From: Stutzerimonas chloritidismutans AW-1
GTDB taxonomy: Bacteria; Pseudomonadota; Gammaproteobacteria; Pseudomonadales; Pseudomonadaceae
Assembly (NCBI RefSeq): GCF_000495915.1
Contig: NZ_AOFQ01000064.1
Span: 1-51,035, forward strand
Length of the DNA: 51,035 bases
Direction of reading: 5' to 3'
Shown: positions 41,337 to 49,451 of the stretch, in pieces
Position numbering within the stretch: position 1 is the first letter of the stretch
How the letters are laid out: the number at the start of each line of letters is the position of its first letter
The notes under the pieces: model-generated
Database searches by the model: none
The model's input: the letters and a program-made list of their open reading frames with translations, nothing else
Told to the model about the DNA's origin: nothing
Made by a program: the position numbers and the translations under genes

Positions 41337-42494
41337 TCAGCCACCGCGGTTGAAGATGTTTACCAGCAGCCGGTCCAGCCAGCCCCACATGCGCTGGTAG
41401 AGGCGCAGGTGCAGCGGTCTGGCGTACCAGCTTTTAATGTCGATTTCGATACTGTCCTGAAAATCGCGCTCGAAGCATGCCTGCACCTGGGCACTCAACG
41501 CAGCATCGATGGCCTCGAGATTGGCTTCCAGATTCCAGCGCAGGTTCCAGTGATCGAAGTTGCAAGAGCCGACGCTGACCCAGTCGTCAACCAGCACCAT
41601 TTTCAGGTGGGAAAAGTGTGGCTGATATTCATGGATTCGCACGCCGGCACGCAGCAGCCGTGGATAGAAACGCTGCCCGGCGTAGCGCACCGGCGGGTGA
41701 TCGGTATTGCGACTGGTCAGCAGCAGGCGCACGTCCACCCCGCGACGCGCCGCCCGGATCAGTGCCCGGCGCACCTTGCCGGTAGGCAGGAAATACGGTG
41801 TCGCCAGCCAGATGCGCGTCTGCGCGCGCCGCAGGTTGCGCAACAGGCTGTGCAGTATGTCGCGGTGCTGACGCGCCGCCGCATAGGCGACGCGCCCTAG
41901 CCCCGAGCCACTGGGCAGCACTGGAATGCGCGGCGCACCACTGGGCAGGGGCAGCTGCCAGATACGCCGCTTCAGGCAATGCACCCACTGGGTGTCGAAC
42001 AGGTCCTGCCAGTCCTGCAGCAGCGGGCCGGTCATCTCGACCATCACCTCATGCCAATGCACGTCGGGCTCATCAGGACGCCAGAATTCGTCGGTGACAC
42101 CGGTGCCGCCGACATAACCGATGCAGCCGTCGACCAGCAGCAGCTTGCGGTGGTCACGATGCAGGTTGCGCAGCCTCAGGCGGAGCGAAAGCGGGTTATA
42201 GAGACGCAGCTCGACGCCAGCGGCGGTCATTCGATCACGATTGACCTGGCTCATCTTCAGGCAGCCGAAACCATCGAACAGGCAACGCACCCGAACGCCG
42301 CGTGCCGCCGCACGCAGCAGCGGCTCCAGCAGGCGGTCGAGACAAGCGCCGTCCTCCACCAGATAGAGTTCGAGATCGACCCGGCGCTCGGCGCGCTCGA
42401 TGGCATCGAGCATGGGCGGGAAGAACCCCGGCCCGTCTATCAGCAGGCGGAACTGATTGTCGCTGCGCCAGGGGAACACCGCTCCAGCGAGCAT
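41337..42494 (-). CDS. Phospholipase D-superfamily cardiolipin synthase-like protein
   Basis: The 385-aa protein has two HKD motifs, HRKLLLVD near residue 114 and HLKMVLVD near residue 305, both with HxKx4D intact, as in bacterial cardiolipin synthases (ClsA/ClsB) that join phosphatidylglycerol molecules at the inner membrane. It starts MLAGAVFPWRSDNQFRLLID and has no N-terminal membrane helices of the ClsA kind, so it resembles ClsB/ClsC. The frame continues to 42596 with a hydrophobic Ile/Val-rich stretch; neither start has a clear ribosome-binding site, so the N-terminus is uncertain. It probably contributes to membrane lipid composition, close to the ornithine-lipid genes. Confidence 0.85.
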   Translation of the reverse strand: MLAGAVFPWRSDNQFRLLIDGPGFFPPMLDAIERAERRVDLELYLVEDGACLDRLLEPLLRAAARGVRVRCLFDGFGCLKMSQVNRDRMTAAGVELRLYNPLSLRLRLRNLHRDHRKLLLVDGCIGYVGGTGVTDEFWRPDEPDVHWHEVMVEMTGPLLQDWQDLFDTQWVHCLKRRIWQLPLPSGAPRIPVLPSGSGLGRVAYAAARQHRDILHSLLRNLRRAQTRIWLATPYFLPTGKVRRALIRAARRGVDVRLLLTSRNTDHPPVRYAGQRFYPRLLRAGVRIHEYQPHFSHLKMVLVDDWVSVGSCNFDHWNLRWNLEANLEAIDAALSAQVQACFERDFQDSIEIDIKSWYARPLHLRLYQRMWGWLDRLLVNIFNRGG

Positions 42495-42791
42495 CACAGG
42501 GCGGCACCCCGCGTAGAGCCAGATGACGTCAGGCACAGCGACGAAGCGGATGAGCAACGAAATGACATGAAATCCCTTTTTCCGGACGGCATCCAAGGGC
42601 AGCGGCCTCGATACCGCCGCTCTGCACTGGGGGTGCTGAACGAGCAGTTGGCTAGCTTACCCGGGCGTTCGAGCAAGGCAAGGCAGCAGGTCAGACCGCC
42701 GCAGCGGAAGAGCCGCCGTGAAATACGATTTTCTATAGGCCCGACTCGCCTGGGCAGAGTTCCCAGCTGTTCGCCGGCGCGCGCCCTGCCT
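42495..42791. other. Gap between the cardiolipin-synthase-like gene and the acyl-CoA-dehydrogenase-like gene
   Basis: About 300 bp without a convincing gene. Part of it could be an N-terminal extension of the phospholipase-D-type gene if translation begins at 42596. I see no terminator with a U-run. Confidence 0.35.
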
Positions 42792-43694
42792 TCAACTGCC
42801 TACTGAAGATTCGAGCCCGAGCGCGGCAAGCGCCTGTTCCAGACGGCGCGCCTGGGCATCGCGCGCCAAGCCCAGCACTGCGCGATCACGCCGCCACAAT
42901 GCGCCCCGGGGCCCCTGCGAATCCGCCAGCGCCCTGTCCACCTCAGGTTGCAGCGCAGCGAGCTGCTCGAGCAACGCGGCCAGCAGCAGATGAGTGGCTG
43001 GCTCATGGGCTGGCCGCCGCGCGACCTCTGCCGCAGCCGCAAGAACGCCGAGCAGACGCAGTACCAGCGCGCGCGGCCACTGCTCAAGCAGCGCCACACC
43101 GTAGAGCCACGCAGCCAGCGCCGCCAGCACATATAGATCCTCGTGGCTGCGGAACGGTTTGACGTACTCGCTCCAGCCGTCACCAGGCAAGCGTTTCCCA
43201 GCAGCCTGCTCAAGGCTCAATCTGCCATGCGCGATATCCGGCACGATCGGCAGATCCGGCCCGGCCACCAATGACACGCCGGCACCGGACGGCTCCACGA
43301 CAAACAATCCGAGGCGCGGTGACTCACCGGCCCCCTCCTCCCGGGCCGAAACGAGCAGCCATTGCGCCGCGTCGCCCGCCGTCACGAAATCCTTGCTGCC
43401 AGTGAGCTGGCCGTTCTCGCAACGCGTCGCCATGTCGGCCGGCCGCAACTTGCGCCGCTCCGTCGTGCATAGCGCGCCAAGCCCGGGCGGCGCATCCGGC
43501 CAGAGCGCCCGCAGGGCTGCCTGGTATCCCGCGAGAAAGGCCAGCCCCGGCGTGGTCGCCAGCCGGCCGCCGTAGACCGCTTGACTGAACGAGCCCGTAC
43601 TTCCGGCACCGTCACACACGGCCTGGTACCAGTCGCGCAGCCCTGAGGTTGCAGCAACCGGCTGCAGCGGCCCGATCAATCGTTTCCAGGGCAT
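42792..43694 (-). CDS. Short acyl-CoA dehydrogenase-like protein
   Basis: A 300-aa protein resembling the acyl-CoA dehydrogenase fold but about 80 residues shorter than the normal ~380. The recognisable part is the middle beta domain: LTGSKDFVTAGDAAQWLLVS corresponds to the conserved G-x-K-x-F/I-x-T region, and LGLFVVEPSGAGVSLVAGPD follows. The C-terminal helical domain is Ala/Leu/Arg-rich and I cannot identify the catalytic Glu, so activity is doubtful. Start choice: ATG at 43694 (MPWKRLIG) has GGAG at 6-nt spacing; the ATG two codons upstream sits directly against that site. It is divergent from olsBA and may share its Pho-box-like control region. Confidence 0.75.
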   Translation of the reverse strand: MPWKRLIGPLQPVAATSGLRDWYQAVCDGAGSTGSFSQAVYGGRLATTPGLAFLAGYQAALRALWPDAPPGLGALCTTERRKLRPADMATRCENGQLTGSKDFVTAGDAAQWLLVSAREEGAGESPRLGLFVVEPSGAGVSLVAGPDLPIVPDIAHGRLSLEQAAGKRLPGDGWSEYVKPFRSHEDLYVLAALAAWLYGVALLEQWPRALVLRLLGVLAAAAEVARRPAHEPATHLLLAALLEQLAALQPEVDRALADSQGPRGALWRRDRAVLGLARDAQARRLEQALAALGLESSVGS

Positions 43695-43737
43695 CTTCAT
43701 CTCCAAAGGTTCTGCAATTACCGGCCACTGGCTCCCG

Positions 43738-43777
43738 CCGTCATCCAACCATCATCCGAACGTCACAGTGGCGACAC
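43738..43777. promoter_or_regulatory. Pho-box-like array (7-mers every 11 bp) upstream of olsB
   Basis: CCGTCAT at 43738, CCATCAT at 43749, ACGTCAC at 43760 and GCGACAC at 43771 are separated by exactly 4 bp each. Their matches to the PhoB repeat CTGTCAT are 6, 5, 4 and 3 of 7. The 4-bp spacing is that of Pho boxes. A TAGCCT sequence lies 10 bp after the last unit as a possible -10. The site lies in the divergent region of olsBA and the acyl-CoA-dehydrogenase-like gene. Ornithine lipids in Pseudomonas are induced by phosphate limitation. Confidence 0.5.
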
Positions 43778-43886
43778 GCCCTGCTCCTAGCCTGATCACG
43801 CCAAACCAGCGAGCCCAACGATAACAACCAGACGCTCGCGTTGCATCGCCAACCCGCCACTACCCCGGCGGACAAGGAGACAGAGC

Positions 43887-44633
43887 ATGAATGCCATCGT
43901 CGACCCACGCAGCACGCGTCAACTTCGAGCCGAACGTTTGGAAGGCGAACGGGCCCTCCGCGAAGCCCAGGCCCTGCGTTATCGGGTCTTCAGCAGCGAG
44001 TTCGATGCCCAGCTCAATGGCGCCGAGCTCGGGCTGGACATGGACGATTTCGACATTCACTGCCGGCATATCGGTGTACGTGATCTGGCAAGTGGAGAGC
44101 TGGTCGCCACCACCCGCCTGCTCGATCACCTCACCGCCAAGCAGCTCGGGCGCTTCTACAGCGAAGGAGAATTTGCCCTGCATGGCCTGGCGAACATCAA
44201 CGAACCGGTGCTGGAGATCGGCCGTACCTGCGTGGCGCCGGCTTATCGCAATGGTGCGACCATTGCGGTGCTGTGGAGCGAACTGGCCGAGGTGCTCAAC
44301 CAGGGTGGCTATCGCTACCTTATGGGGTGCGCGAGCATCCCGATGCGCGACGGTGGCATCCAGGCCCGAGCGATCATGCAACGACTGCGCGACAGCCACC
44401 TGAGCACTGAACTGCTGCACGCTGAGCCGCGAACACCACTTCCCGAACTGGAATTGCCGGACAACGTCACTGCCCAGCTGCCGCCGCTGCTCAAGGCCTA
44501 TATGCGCCTCGGCGCGAAAATCTGTGGCGAACCCTGCTGGGACCCGGACTTCCAGGTCGCCGACATATTCATCCTGCTCAAGCGCGAAGAGCTGTGCCCG
44601 CGCTACGCTCGCCACTTCAAGGCAGCGGTATAG
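43887..44633 (+). CDS. olsB: L-ornithine N(alpha)-acyltransferase
   Basis: OlsB attaches a 3-hydroxyacyl chain from acyl-ACP to the alpha-amino group of ornithine, giving lyso-ornithine lipid. The 248-aa GNAT-fold protein has the family landmarks RYRVFSSEFDAQ, LVATTRLLDHLTAKQLGRFY and EIGRTCVAPAYRNGATIAVL (acyl-donor-binding region). The C-terminus ends in FILLKREELCPRYARHF. AAGGAG precedes the ATG. The next gene, olsA, starts immediately after the stop, so they form an operon. A Pho-box-like array lies about 110 bp upstream, consistent with induction when phosphate is scarce. Confidence 0.95.
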   Translation: MNAIVDPRSTRQLRAERLEGERALREAQALRYRVFSSEFDAQLNGAELGLDMDDFDIHCRHIGVRDLASGELVATTRLLDHLTAKQLGRFYSEGEFALHGLANINEPVLEIGRTCVAPAYRNGATIAVLWSELAEVLNQGGYRYLMGCASIPMRDGGIQARAIMQRLRDSHLSTELLHAEPRTPLPELELPDNVTAQLPPLLKAYMRLGAKICGEPCWDPDFQVADIFILLKREELCPRYARHFKAAV

Positions 44634-45395
44634 ATGGCGCGGTTGCGCCTGCTGCGGGTCGCCGCGGCGATCCTGCTGGGGTTGCTGTTGGCGGCCGCAC
44701 TGGGTCTCGGCGACCGCCTCGCGCTACGTACCTCGCTGCAACGCAGGCAACAGCTGACCCGCTGGTTCATGGTTCGCCTGGCCGCCGCGCTGCCCTATCG
44801 CGTACGCATCATCGGTCAGCTACCAGCTCAGCCGATGCTGTGGGTCGCCAACCATGTTTCCTGGTGCGATATCCCGCTGCTGGGAATGCTGCGGCCGCTG
44901 TCGTTCCTGGCCAAGGCCGAAGTCGCACGCTGGCCCGTGCTGGGCTGGCTGGCACGCCAGGCTGGCACGCTGTTCATCCGCCGCGGCGCCGGCGATGCCG
45001 CGCAGATCAATCAGCAGCTGGCCAACCACCTCACCCAGGGCCGCCACCTGCTGATTTTCCCTGAGGGCACCTCGACCGACGGCAGCAACGTGCGCACCTT
45101 CCACCCCCGGCTGTTCGCCTGCGCGATAGAGGCCGGCTGTGCCGTTCAACCCGTGGCTATCCGCTATCTGCGCAACGGCAAGTCCGACACCTTGGCCCCC
45201 TTCATCGGCGACGACGAACTGCCCGCGCACCTGCGCAGGCTGTTGGCCAGCGACGTGGCAGAAGTAGAAATCCAGCTGCTGGCGCCGATACCCGTTGCCT
45301 CACTCAGTCGCAGGGCTCTCGCCGAGCAAGCACAGCGGGCCATCGAGCGGGCACTGTCTGGGGAGGCGCAGGAGGCCGCGCGCGAGGCCGCATAG
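44634..45395 (+). CDS. olsA: Lyso-ornithine lipid O-acyltransferase
   Basis: OlsA (PlsC family) adds the second acyl chain to lyso-ornithine lipid at the inner membrane. The 253-aa protein has an N-terminal membrane segment (VAAAILLGLLLAAALGLG), the acyltransferase HX4D motif in NHVSWCDIP near residue 79, the glycerophosphate-like motif FPEGTSTDG near residue 141 and motif IV in VQPVAIRYL. It starts right after the olsB stop with AAGGCAG as a weak ribosome-binding site overlapping olsB's end, so translation is coupled. Fatty-acid remodelling by the adjacent AcpH gene is a separate function. Confidence 0.94.
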   Translation: MARLRLLRVAAAILLGLLLAAALGLGDRLALRTSLQRRQQLTRWFMVRLAAALPYRVRIIGQLPAQPMLWVANHVSWCDIPLLGMLRPLSFLAKAEVARWPVLGWLARQAGTLFIRRGAGDAAQINQQLANHLTQGRHLLIFPEGTSTDGSNVRTFHPRLFACAIEAGCAVQPVAIRYLRNGKSDTLAPFIGDDELPAHLRRLLASDVAEVEIQLLAPIPVASLSRRALAEQAQRAIERALSGEAQEAAREAA

Positions 45396-45429
45396 CGACC
45401 TCCTGTCGAGGCTGCGCTAAGCTTCGCCC

Positions 45430-46002
45430 ATGAACTATCTCGCTCATCTTCATCTTGGCGGCCCCGGCCCCGCTGACATGCTCGGCAGTCTTTACGGGGA
45501 CTTCGTCAAAGGTCCGCTGCAGGGCCGCCTGCCGGCCCAGATCGAAGCAGGCATCCGTCTGCATCGGCAGATCGATGCCTTCACCGACAGCCATCCGCTG
45601 GTGCTGCAGGCCAAAGCGCGCTTTCCCAGCGAGCGTCGCCGCTACGCCGGGATACTGCTGGACCTGTTCTTCGATCATTGTCTGGCGGCGAACTGGGCGG
45701 ATTACTCCGGCGAACCGCTGGACCAGTTCACCCGGCGCGCCTACCGAGCGCTGGCCGATGAGCCCGCGCTGCCTGGCAAGCTCGCCGTGATCGCACCGCA
45801 TATGGCGGCACACGACTGGCTCGGTAGCTACCGTGAATTCGAGGTACTGGGCAGGGTGCTGGCGAACATGGGCCGTCGCCTGAGCCGGCCGGATGGCCTG
45901 GCCGGCGGGCTGGAAGAACTGGAACAGCTGTACGACCCGCTGCTCGAGGACTTCCGCCACTTCTATCCGCAGCTGCAGCAATTCGCCAAGGCGGCGATGT
46001 AG
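45430..46002 (+). CDS. acpH: Acyl carrier protein phosphodiesterase
   Basis: AcpH removes the 4'-phosphopantetheine group from ACP. The 190-aa protein starts MNYLAHLHLGGPGPADMLGS and has the HD-like metal-site residues in GIRLHRQIDAFTDSHP, followed by LLDLFFDHCLAANW and ELEQLYDPLLEDFRHFYPQL (the standard AcpH pattern). The gene lies 34 bp after olsA on the same strand, with no terminator visible, and may be cotranscribed. A functional link to ornithine-lipid synthesis is plausible because OlsB and probably OlsA use acyl-ACP, but this is only suggested by context. Its stop is 15 bp from the convergent aldolase gene. Confidence 0.93.
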   Translation: MNYLAHLHLGGPGPADMLGSLYGDFVKGPLQGRLPAQIEAGIRLHRQIDAFTDSHPLVLQAKARFPSERRRYAGILLDLFFDHCLAANWADYSGEPLDQFTRRAYRALADEPALPGKLAVIAPHMAAHDWLGSYREFEVLGRVLANMGRRLSRPDGLAGGLEELEQLYDPLLEDFRHFYPQLQQFAKAAM

Positions 46003-46017
46003 CGCGAACGCCCCGTA

Positions 46018-46794
46018 TTACTGCGCATAGCCCGGGCTTTGCGCATCCAGCTTGCGCAACAGACCGGGCCATGCCAGCGCACCGCCCATGCCCGAGCGAG
46101 TGCGGGTCACGCCCGCTGCCATGGCCTTCGCACCGGCCAGAATCTGCTCCGGAATGGCGATCAGCTCGCTGCCACCGGCCTGCGCCATGACCTGGATTTC
46201 ACAGGCGCGCTGGAAGATGAACATCATCAGAAAGGTATCGGCGATGCTGCTACCGCAGGTCAGCAGACCGTGGTTGTGCAGCAGCATGAAAGCGGTTTCG
46301 CCAAGATCGGCCTGCAGACGCGCTTTCTCGTCGTGATTCAGCGCCACACCCTCATAGCCGTGCGTCGAAAGGCTGGCCAGCACGAACAGTGACTGCTGGC
46401 TGATCGGTAGCACGCCCTGACGCTGGGCCGAGACCGCCACCCCGGCGGCGGTATGTGTGTGCATGACGCAGGCGACGTCGTGGCGAACCTCATGCACGGC
46501 GCTGTGAATGGTGTACCCAGCGGGATTGATCTCGTACGGGCTGTCCGTCACTTTGTTGCCGGCCAGATCGACTTTCACCAGGCTGGACGCGGTGATTTCG
46601 TGAAACATCAGCCCGTATGGGTTGATCAGAAAGTGATCGGCTTCGGGAATCTTGGCCGAGATGTGCGTGAAGATCAGGTCATCCCAGCCATGCAGCGCGA
46701 CCAGTCGGTAACAGGCCGCCAGATCGACCCGCGCCTGCCATTCGGCGGGGCTCACTTGGGTTTCCAAAGAAGGCAAAGCGTGCAGCGCAGTCAT
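46018..46794 (-). CDS. Class II aldolase/adducin family protein
   Basis: The 258-aa cytosolic protein has the class II aldolase fold with a divalent-metal site. The metal-binding His pair is seen in CVMHTHTAAGVAVSA (HxH), a third His in LLHNHGLLTCGSS, and a catalytic acid is likely in the region ALNHDEKARLQ. The beginning is ACYRLVALHGWDDLIFTHIS. This sequence resembles adducin-like or fuculose-phosphate-aldolase-like proteins; the substrate is unknown. Start choice: the ATG at 46794 has GAGGT 7 nt upstream, while an in-frame GTG three codons earlier overlaps that site. A TAGAAT promoter box lies 39 nt upstream. Confidence 0.85.
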   Translation of the reverse strand: MTALHALPSLETQVSPAEWQARVDLAACYRLVALHGWDDLIFTHISAKIPEADHFLINPYGLMFHEITASSLVKVDLAGNKVTDSPYEINPAGYTIHSAVHEVRHDVACVMHTHTAAGVAVSAQRQGVLPISQQSLFVLASLSTHGYEGVALNHDEKARLQADLGETAFMLLHNHGLLTCGSSIADTFLMMFIFQRACEIQVMAQAGGSELIAIPEQILAGAKAMAAGVTRTRSGMGGALAWPGLLRKLDAQSPGYAQ

Positions 46795-46832
46795 CGAGGG
46801 CACCTCTTGTTATTGTCGTGAAGATGCCCTGG

Positions 46833-46838
46833 ATTCTA
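46833..46838 (-). promoter_or_regulatory. Candidate -10 box of the class II aldolase gene (TAGAAT)
   Basis: On the minus strand the sequence is TGGCTAGAATCC, 39 nt upstream of the ATG. It is the third copy in the window of the GGCTAGAAT block. Confidence 0.4.
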
Positions 46839-46898
46839 GCCAGCCGCTACTGGCCCGGCAGTTGCTCTTGCAGCCAGGCCGCTGACCCGGCGAGCCAC

Positions 46899-47351
46899 TC
46901 AGGCACGCAAGGCCGCCGCGAAGGTTTCCAGCCACGGTTCGGCGTCGCTTTCCGGCGTGACCGTCTCGCTGGCATCGAGGCGCAGCATCGCCACGACTTC
47001 TCGCACGCCGAGCTCGGCATAGAGCTCACGAATCAGCTCGCCGCCAGCACAGAAGGTGTCGCCGTAGCTGGCATCGCCAAGGGCGATGACGCCTCCGGGC
47101 AGGCCACTCCACGCGGGAAACTGATCACGGATTGTCGAGTACAACGGAATGAAGCTGTCCGGCAGCTCACCCATGCCGGTGGTCGAGGTCACGACCAGCA
47201 GCGCTTCGGGGGCGAAATCGAGAATCTGTGGCAGCTGGGCGCGGGGATCGTGCCAGGTTTCGAAACCGGCGGCTTTCAGCTGGTGTTCGGCGTGACGGGC
47301 GACATCTTCGGCGGTGCCGTAGACGCTCCCGGAAAGAATGGCGACTTTCAT
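46899..47351 (-). CDS. Flavodoxin-like protein (MioC-type)
   Basis: The 150-aa protein is a short-chain flavodoxin binding FMN, acting as a soluble electron carrier. The phosphate-binding loop is SGSVYGTAEDVARHA at the N-terminus (MKVAILSGSVYG), and the ring-stacking regions include TSTTGMGELPDSF and LGDASYGDTFCAGG. It resembles MioC/CysJ-flavodoxin-like proteins; the redox partner is unknown. ATG at 47351 has GGAG upstream; the longer in-frame start adds a non-homologous segment. It runs divergently from the PilZ-like gene across a 233-bp gap. The aldolase gene lies 105 bp downstream on the same strand. Confidence 0.92.
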   Translation of the reverse strand: MKVAILSGSVYGTAEDVARHAEHQLKAAGFETWHDPRAQLPQILDFAPEALLVVTSTTGMGELPDSFIPLYSTIRDQFPAWSGLPGGVIALGDASYGDTFCAGGELIRELYAELGVREVVAMLRLDASETVTPESDAEPWLETFAAALRA

Positions 47352-47584
47352 GTGCGCTCCGAGGCAATCAAAGCTGCGCATTATGCCGCAATCACCAAGT
47401 CTGGTCGGCACACCCTGCTCAGGCGAAGCCGTCCATCCAGAAAACGTGCAGCCTGCGGAACCACTGTCGATCGCATTTGTCATAGGGCCGATTGCCCCAC
47501 CGCGACCATACCGGTTGCAGGCGTATAGCGGCCCCGCCGCTCGACGCCAAACGTGGAGGGCACTGTCCCTCCGAGGGTATCCGC
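47352..47584. other. Divergent gap between the flavodoxin and PilZ-like genes
   Basis: 233 bp with promoter regions for both genes expected. I see no coding sequence, and no regulator motif I can name. Confidence 0.35.
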
Positions 47585-48211
47585 ATGGCGGAAGAGACGA
47601 TTCTCAGCAAAGACGAACTGACCTTCATCCGCAAGTTGATGCAGCGCAACGGCAGCACCAGCGCTGAGCGCACGACAGGCTTTCGGATCGACGGCGGCGC
47701 GCAATCCAACGAATTGCTGCTGCAGCTGGCCGCTCGCGCCAATCTGTCGTTGCAGGCGGAGTTCGAGGATTTCCGCATGTCCTTTCCGCTGCAGCTCCGA
47801 GAAGACGAACTACACAGCCTCGACCTGCAGCTGGCACCTCCGGTGATCTACGAGCGCGGGCCAACCACGCGTGCCTGGCGCCTGCACCTGGACCAGCCGC
47901 TGCCTCTGCTGGAAAACGATGGTGGTGAAAGCTCGCTCAGCGTGCACGAGCTGTCTCCGCACGGCCTGCTGGTGGATGCCGGCGGACACCGCAAGCCACC
48001 CAAGCACTTCCACCTGCGCCTGGCGCTGCCCGACGACGGCCCGCTGGAAATCGATGCCCATCGCGTTCGCGAGCTGACCGGCGGGCGGGCCGCCTACGAA
48101 GTCGAATTCACGCAGGAAAAGGACGCCGAGCGGATCCGCTCCTTCCTCTATCGCCAGCATCAGCGCCTGCACCCAGATTTGCAGCCAGAGCTGCCGGCCG
48201 ATCTGGTGTAA
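47585..48211 (+). CDS. PilZ-like domain protein
   Basis: The 208-aa soluble protein starts MAEETILSKDELTFIRKLMQ. The C-terminal half looks like a PilZ barrel: SVHELSPHGLLVDAG fits the D/NxSxxG strand motif with Glu replacing Asp/Asn, and the nearby VEFTQEKDAERIRSFLYRQH fits the closing helix. I do not see the RxxxR motif, so direct c-di-GMP binding is uncertain. The N-terminal half is a separate unassigned domain. The ATG at 47585 has GAGGG upstream. It is followed by folM after a 66-bp gap that contains a long hairpin. Confidence 0.6.
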   Translation: MAEETILSKDELTFIRKLMQRNGSTSAERTTGFRIDGGAQSNELLLQLAARANLSLQAEFEDFRMSFPLQLREDELHSLDLQLAPPVIYERGPTTRAWRLHLDQPLPLLENDGGESSLSVHELSPHGLLVDAGGHRKPPKHFHLRLALPDDGPLEIDAHRVRELTGGRAAYEVEFTQEKDAERIRSFLYRQHQRLHPDLQPELPADLV

Positions 48212-48215
48212 GCTG

Positions 48216-48271
48216 CCACGCCTGTAGCGACCGCCTCAACCTGTGGGCGGTCCGCCCATTACAGGCAGTGG
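48216..48271 (+). promoter_or_regulatory. Long hairpin in the folM 5' leader
   Basis: The outer stem pairs 48216-48226 with 48260-48271 (11 bp with one bulge: CCAC-G-CCTGTA with TACAGG-C-GTGG), and an inner stem pairs GACCGCC with GGCGGTC. It ends 6 nt before the folM ATG, so the region where the ribosome-binding site should be (AGTGGA) is in the stem. It could control folM translation or serve as the 3' end of the PilZ-like gene. Confidence 0.6.
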
Positions 48272-48277
48272 ATTTTC

Positions 48278-48982
48278 ATGCATCAGGCCCCGATTCTCAT
48301 CACCGGAGCCAGCCAGCGGATCGGGCTGCATTGTGCCGAGCGACTGCTGGAAGACGGCTTTCCGGTCATCGTTACCTACCGTCGCGAACGCGACAGCATC
48401 GACCGGCTTCGCGCCTTGGGCGCACAGGCGTTGCAGGCAGACTTCAGCGACGAAACCGGCATCACCACCTTTATCAGCGCTCTCAAGCAGCAGACCGACT
48501 GCCTGCGGGCCATCGTGCACAACGCCTCCGAATGGCGCCCGGATACCCCCGGGCAGGAAGCCGAGGCGTTCCGCCAGCTGTTCCAGGTGCATATGCTCGC
48601 GCCCTACCTGATCAACCTGCACTGCGCCGAACTGCTGCGCCACGGCGGGCCGGCGGACATCGTCCACATCGGCGACGACGTGACCCGCAAGGGCAGCAAG
48701 AAGCACATCGCCTATGCTGCGAGCAAAGCGGGCCTGGACAACCTGACACTATCTTTCGCCGCCAGCCTGGCGCCGGCGATCAAGGTCAATGGCATCGCCC
48801 CGGCGCTGATCCAGTTCAACCCGGACGACGACGCCGAATATCGCCGCAAGGCGCTGGCCAAATCCGCGCTGGGCATCGAACCCGGTGCCGAGGTGATCTA
48901 CCAGAGTCTGCGCTACCTGCTCGACAACCCTTATGTCACCGGCACCACACTGACCGTGAACGGCGGCCGCCACCTGATCTGA
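48278..48982 (+). CDS. folM: Dihydromonapterin reductase (SDR)
   Basis: FolM reduces dihydromonapterin to tetrahydromonapterin, a pterin cofactor for phenylalanine hydroxylase in Pseudomonas, and has minor dihydrofolate reductase activity. The 234-aa protein is a short-chain dehydrogenase: NADP-binding ITGASQRIGLHCAERL near residue 10, VHNASEWRPD, the active-site YAASKAGLDN with Tyr and Lys, and a C-terminal GTTLTVNGGRH. The ATG at 48278 follows a hairpin and has no clear free Shine-Dalgarno. It is followed 18 bp later by folX, forming a two-gene unit. Confidence 0.93.
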   Translation: MHQAPILITGASQRIGLHCAERLLEDGFPVIVTYRRERDSIDRLRALGAQALQADFSDETGITTFISALKQQTDCLRAIVHNASEWRPDTPGQEAEAFRQLFQVHMLAPYLINLHCAELLRHGGPADIVHIGDDVTRKGSKKHIAYAASKAGLDNLTLSFAASLAPAIKVNGIAPALIQFNPDDDAEYRRKALAKSALGIEPGAEVIYQSLRYLLDNPYVTGTTLTVNGGRHLI

Positions 48983-49000
48983 AGACTGCAAGGAGTCCCC

Positions 49001-49375
49001 ATGCCCCGACTGGAACCCGCGATGGCCCGCATCCGCGTCAAGGACCTGCGGCTGCGCACCTACATCGGCATCAAGGAAGAGGAAATCCTCAATCGCCAGG
49101 ACGTGCTGATCAACCTGACGATGCTCTACCCCGCTGCGGAAGCGGTGCGCGAAAACGACATCGAACAGGCGCTGAACTACCGCACCATCACCAAGGCGAT
49201 CATCCAGCACGTCGAAGACAACCGCTTCGCCCTGCTCGAGCGGCTGACCCAGGAAATTCTCGACCTGGTCATGCGCTACCCGCAGGTGCGCTACGCCGAA
49301 GTGGAAGTCGACAAACCCCACGCGCTGCGCTTCGCCGAGTCCGTATCGATCACCCTGGCTGCGCATCGGGATTGA
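49001..49375 (+). CDS. folX: Dihydroneopterin triphosphate 2'-epimerase
   Basis: FolX epimerises dihydroneopterin triphosphate to dihydromonapterin triphosphate, upstream of FolM in monapterin synthesis. The 124-aa protein has the FolB/FolX fold: IRVKDLRLRTYIGIKEEEIL near the start (RTYIGIKEEE is the pterin-site region), ALNYRTITKAIIQHVEDNRF, and LEVTQEILD-type LERLTQEILDLVM. AAGGAG precedes the ATG at 9-nt spacing. Together with folM it forms a monapterin operon; folE is not in the window. FolX is preferred over FolB because of the folM partner and sequence pattern. Confidence 0.92.
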   Translation: MPRLEPAMARIRVKDLRLRTYIGIKEEEILNRQDVLINLTMLYPAAEAVRENDIEQALNYRTITKAIIQHVEDNRFALLERLTQEILDLVMRYPQVRYAEVEVDKPHALRFAESVSITLAAHRD

Positions 49376-49451
49376 CCCTGCGCAAGGCTGGCCGGCTCAC
49401 TGACGCAAGGTTATGATCCGGCCGACCTCAGCCAACGCCGAGACCCACGAG

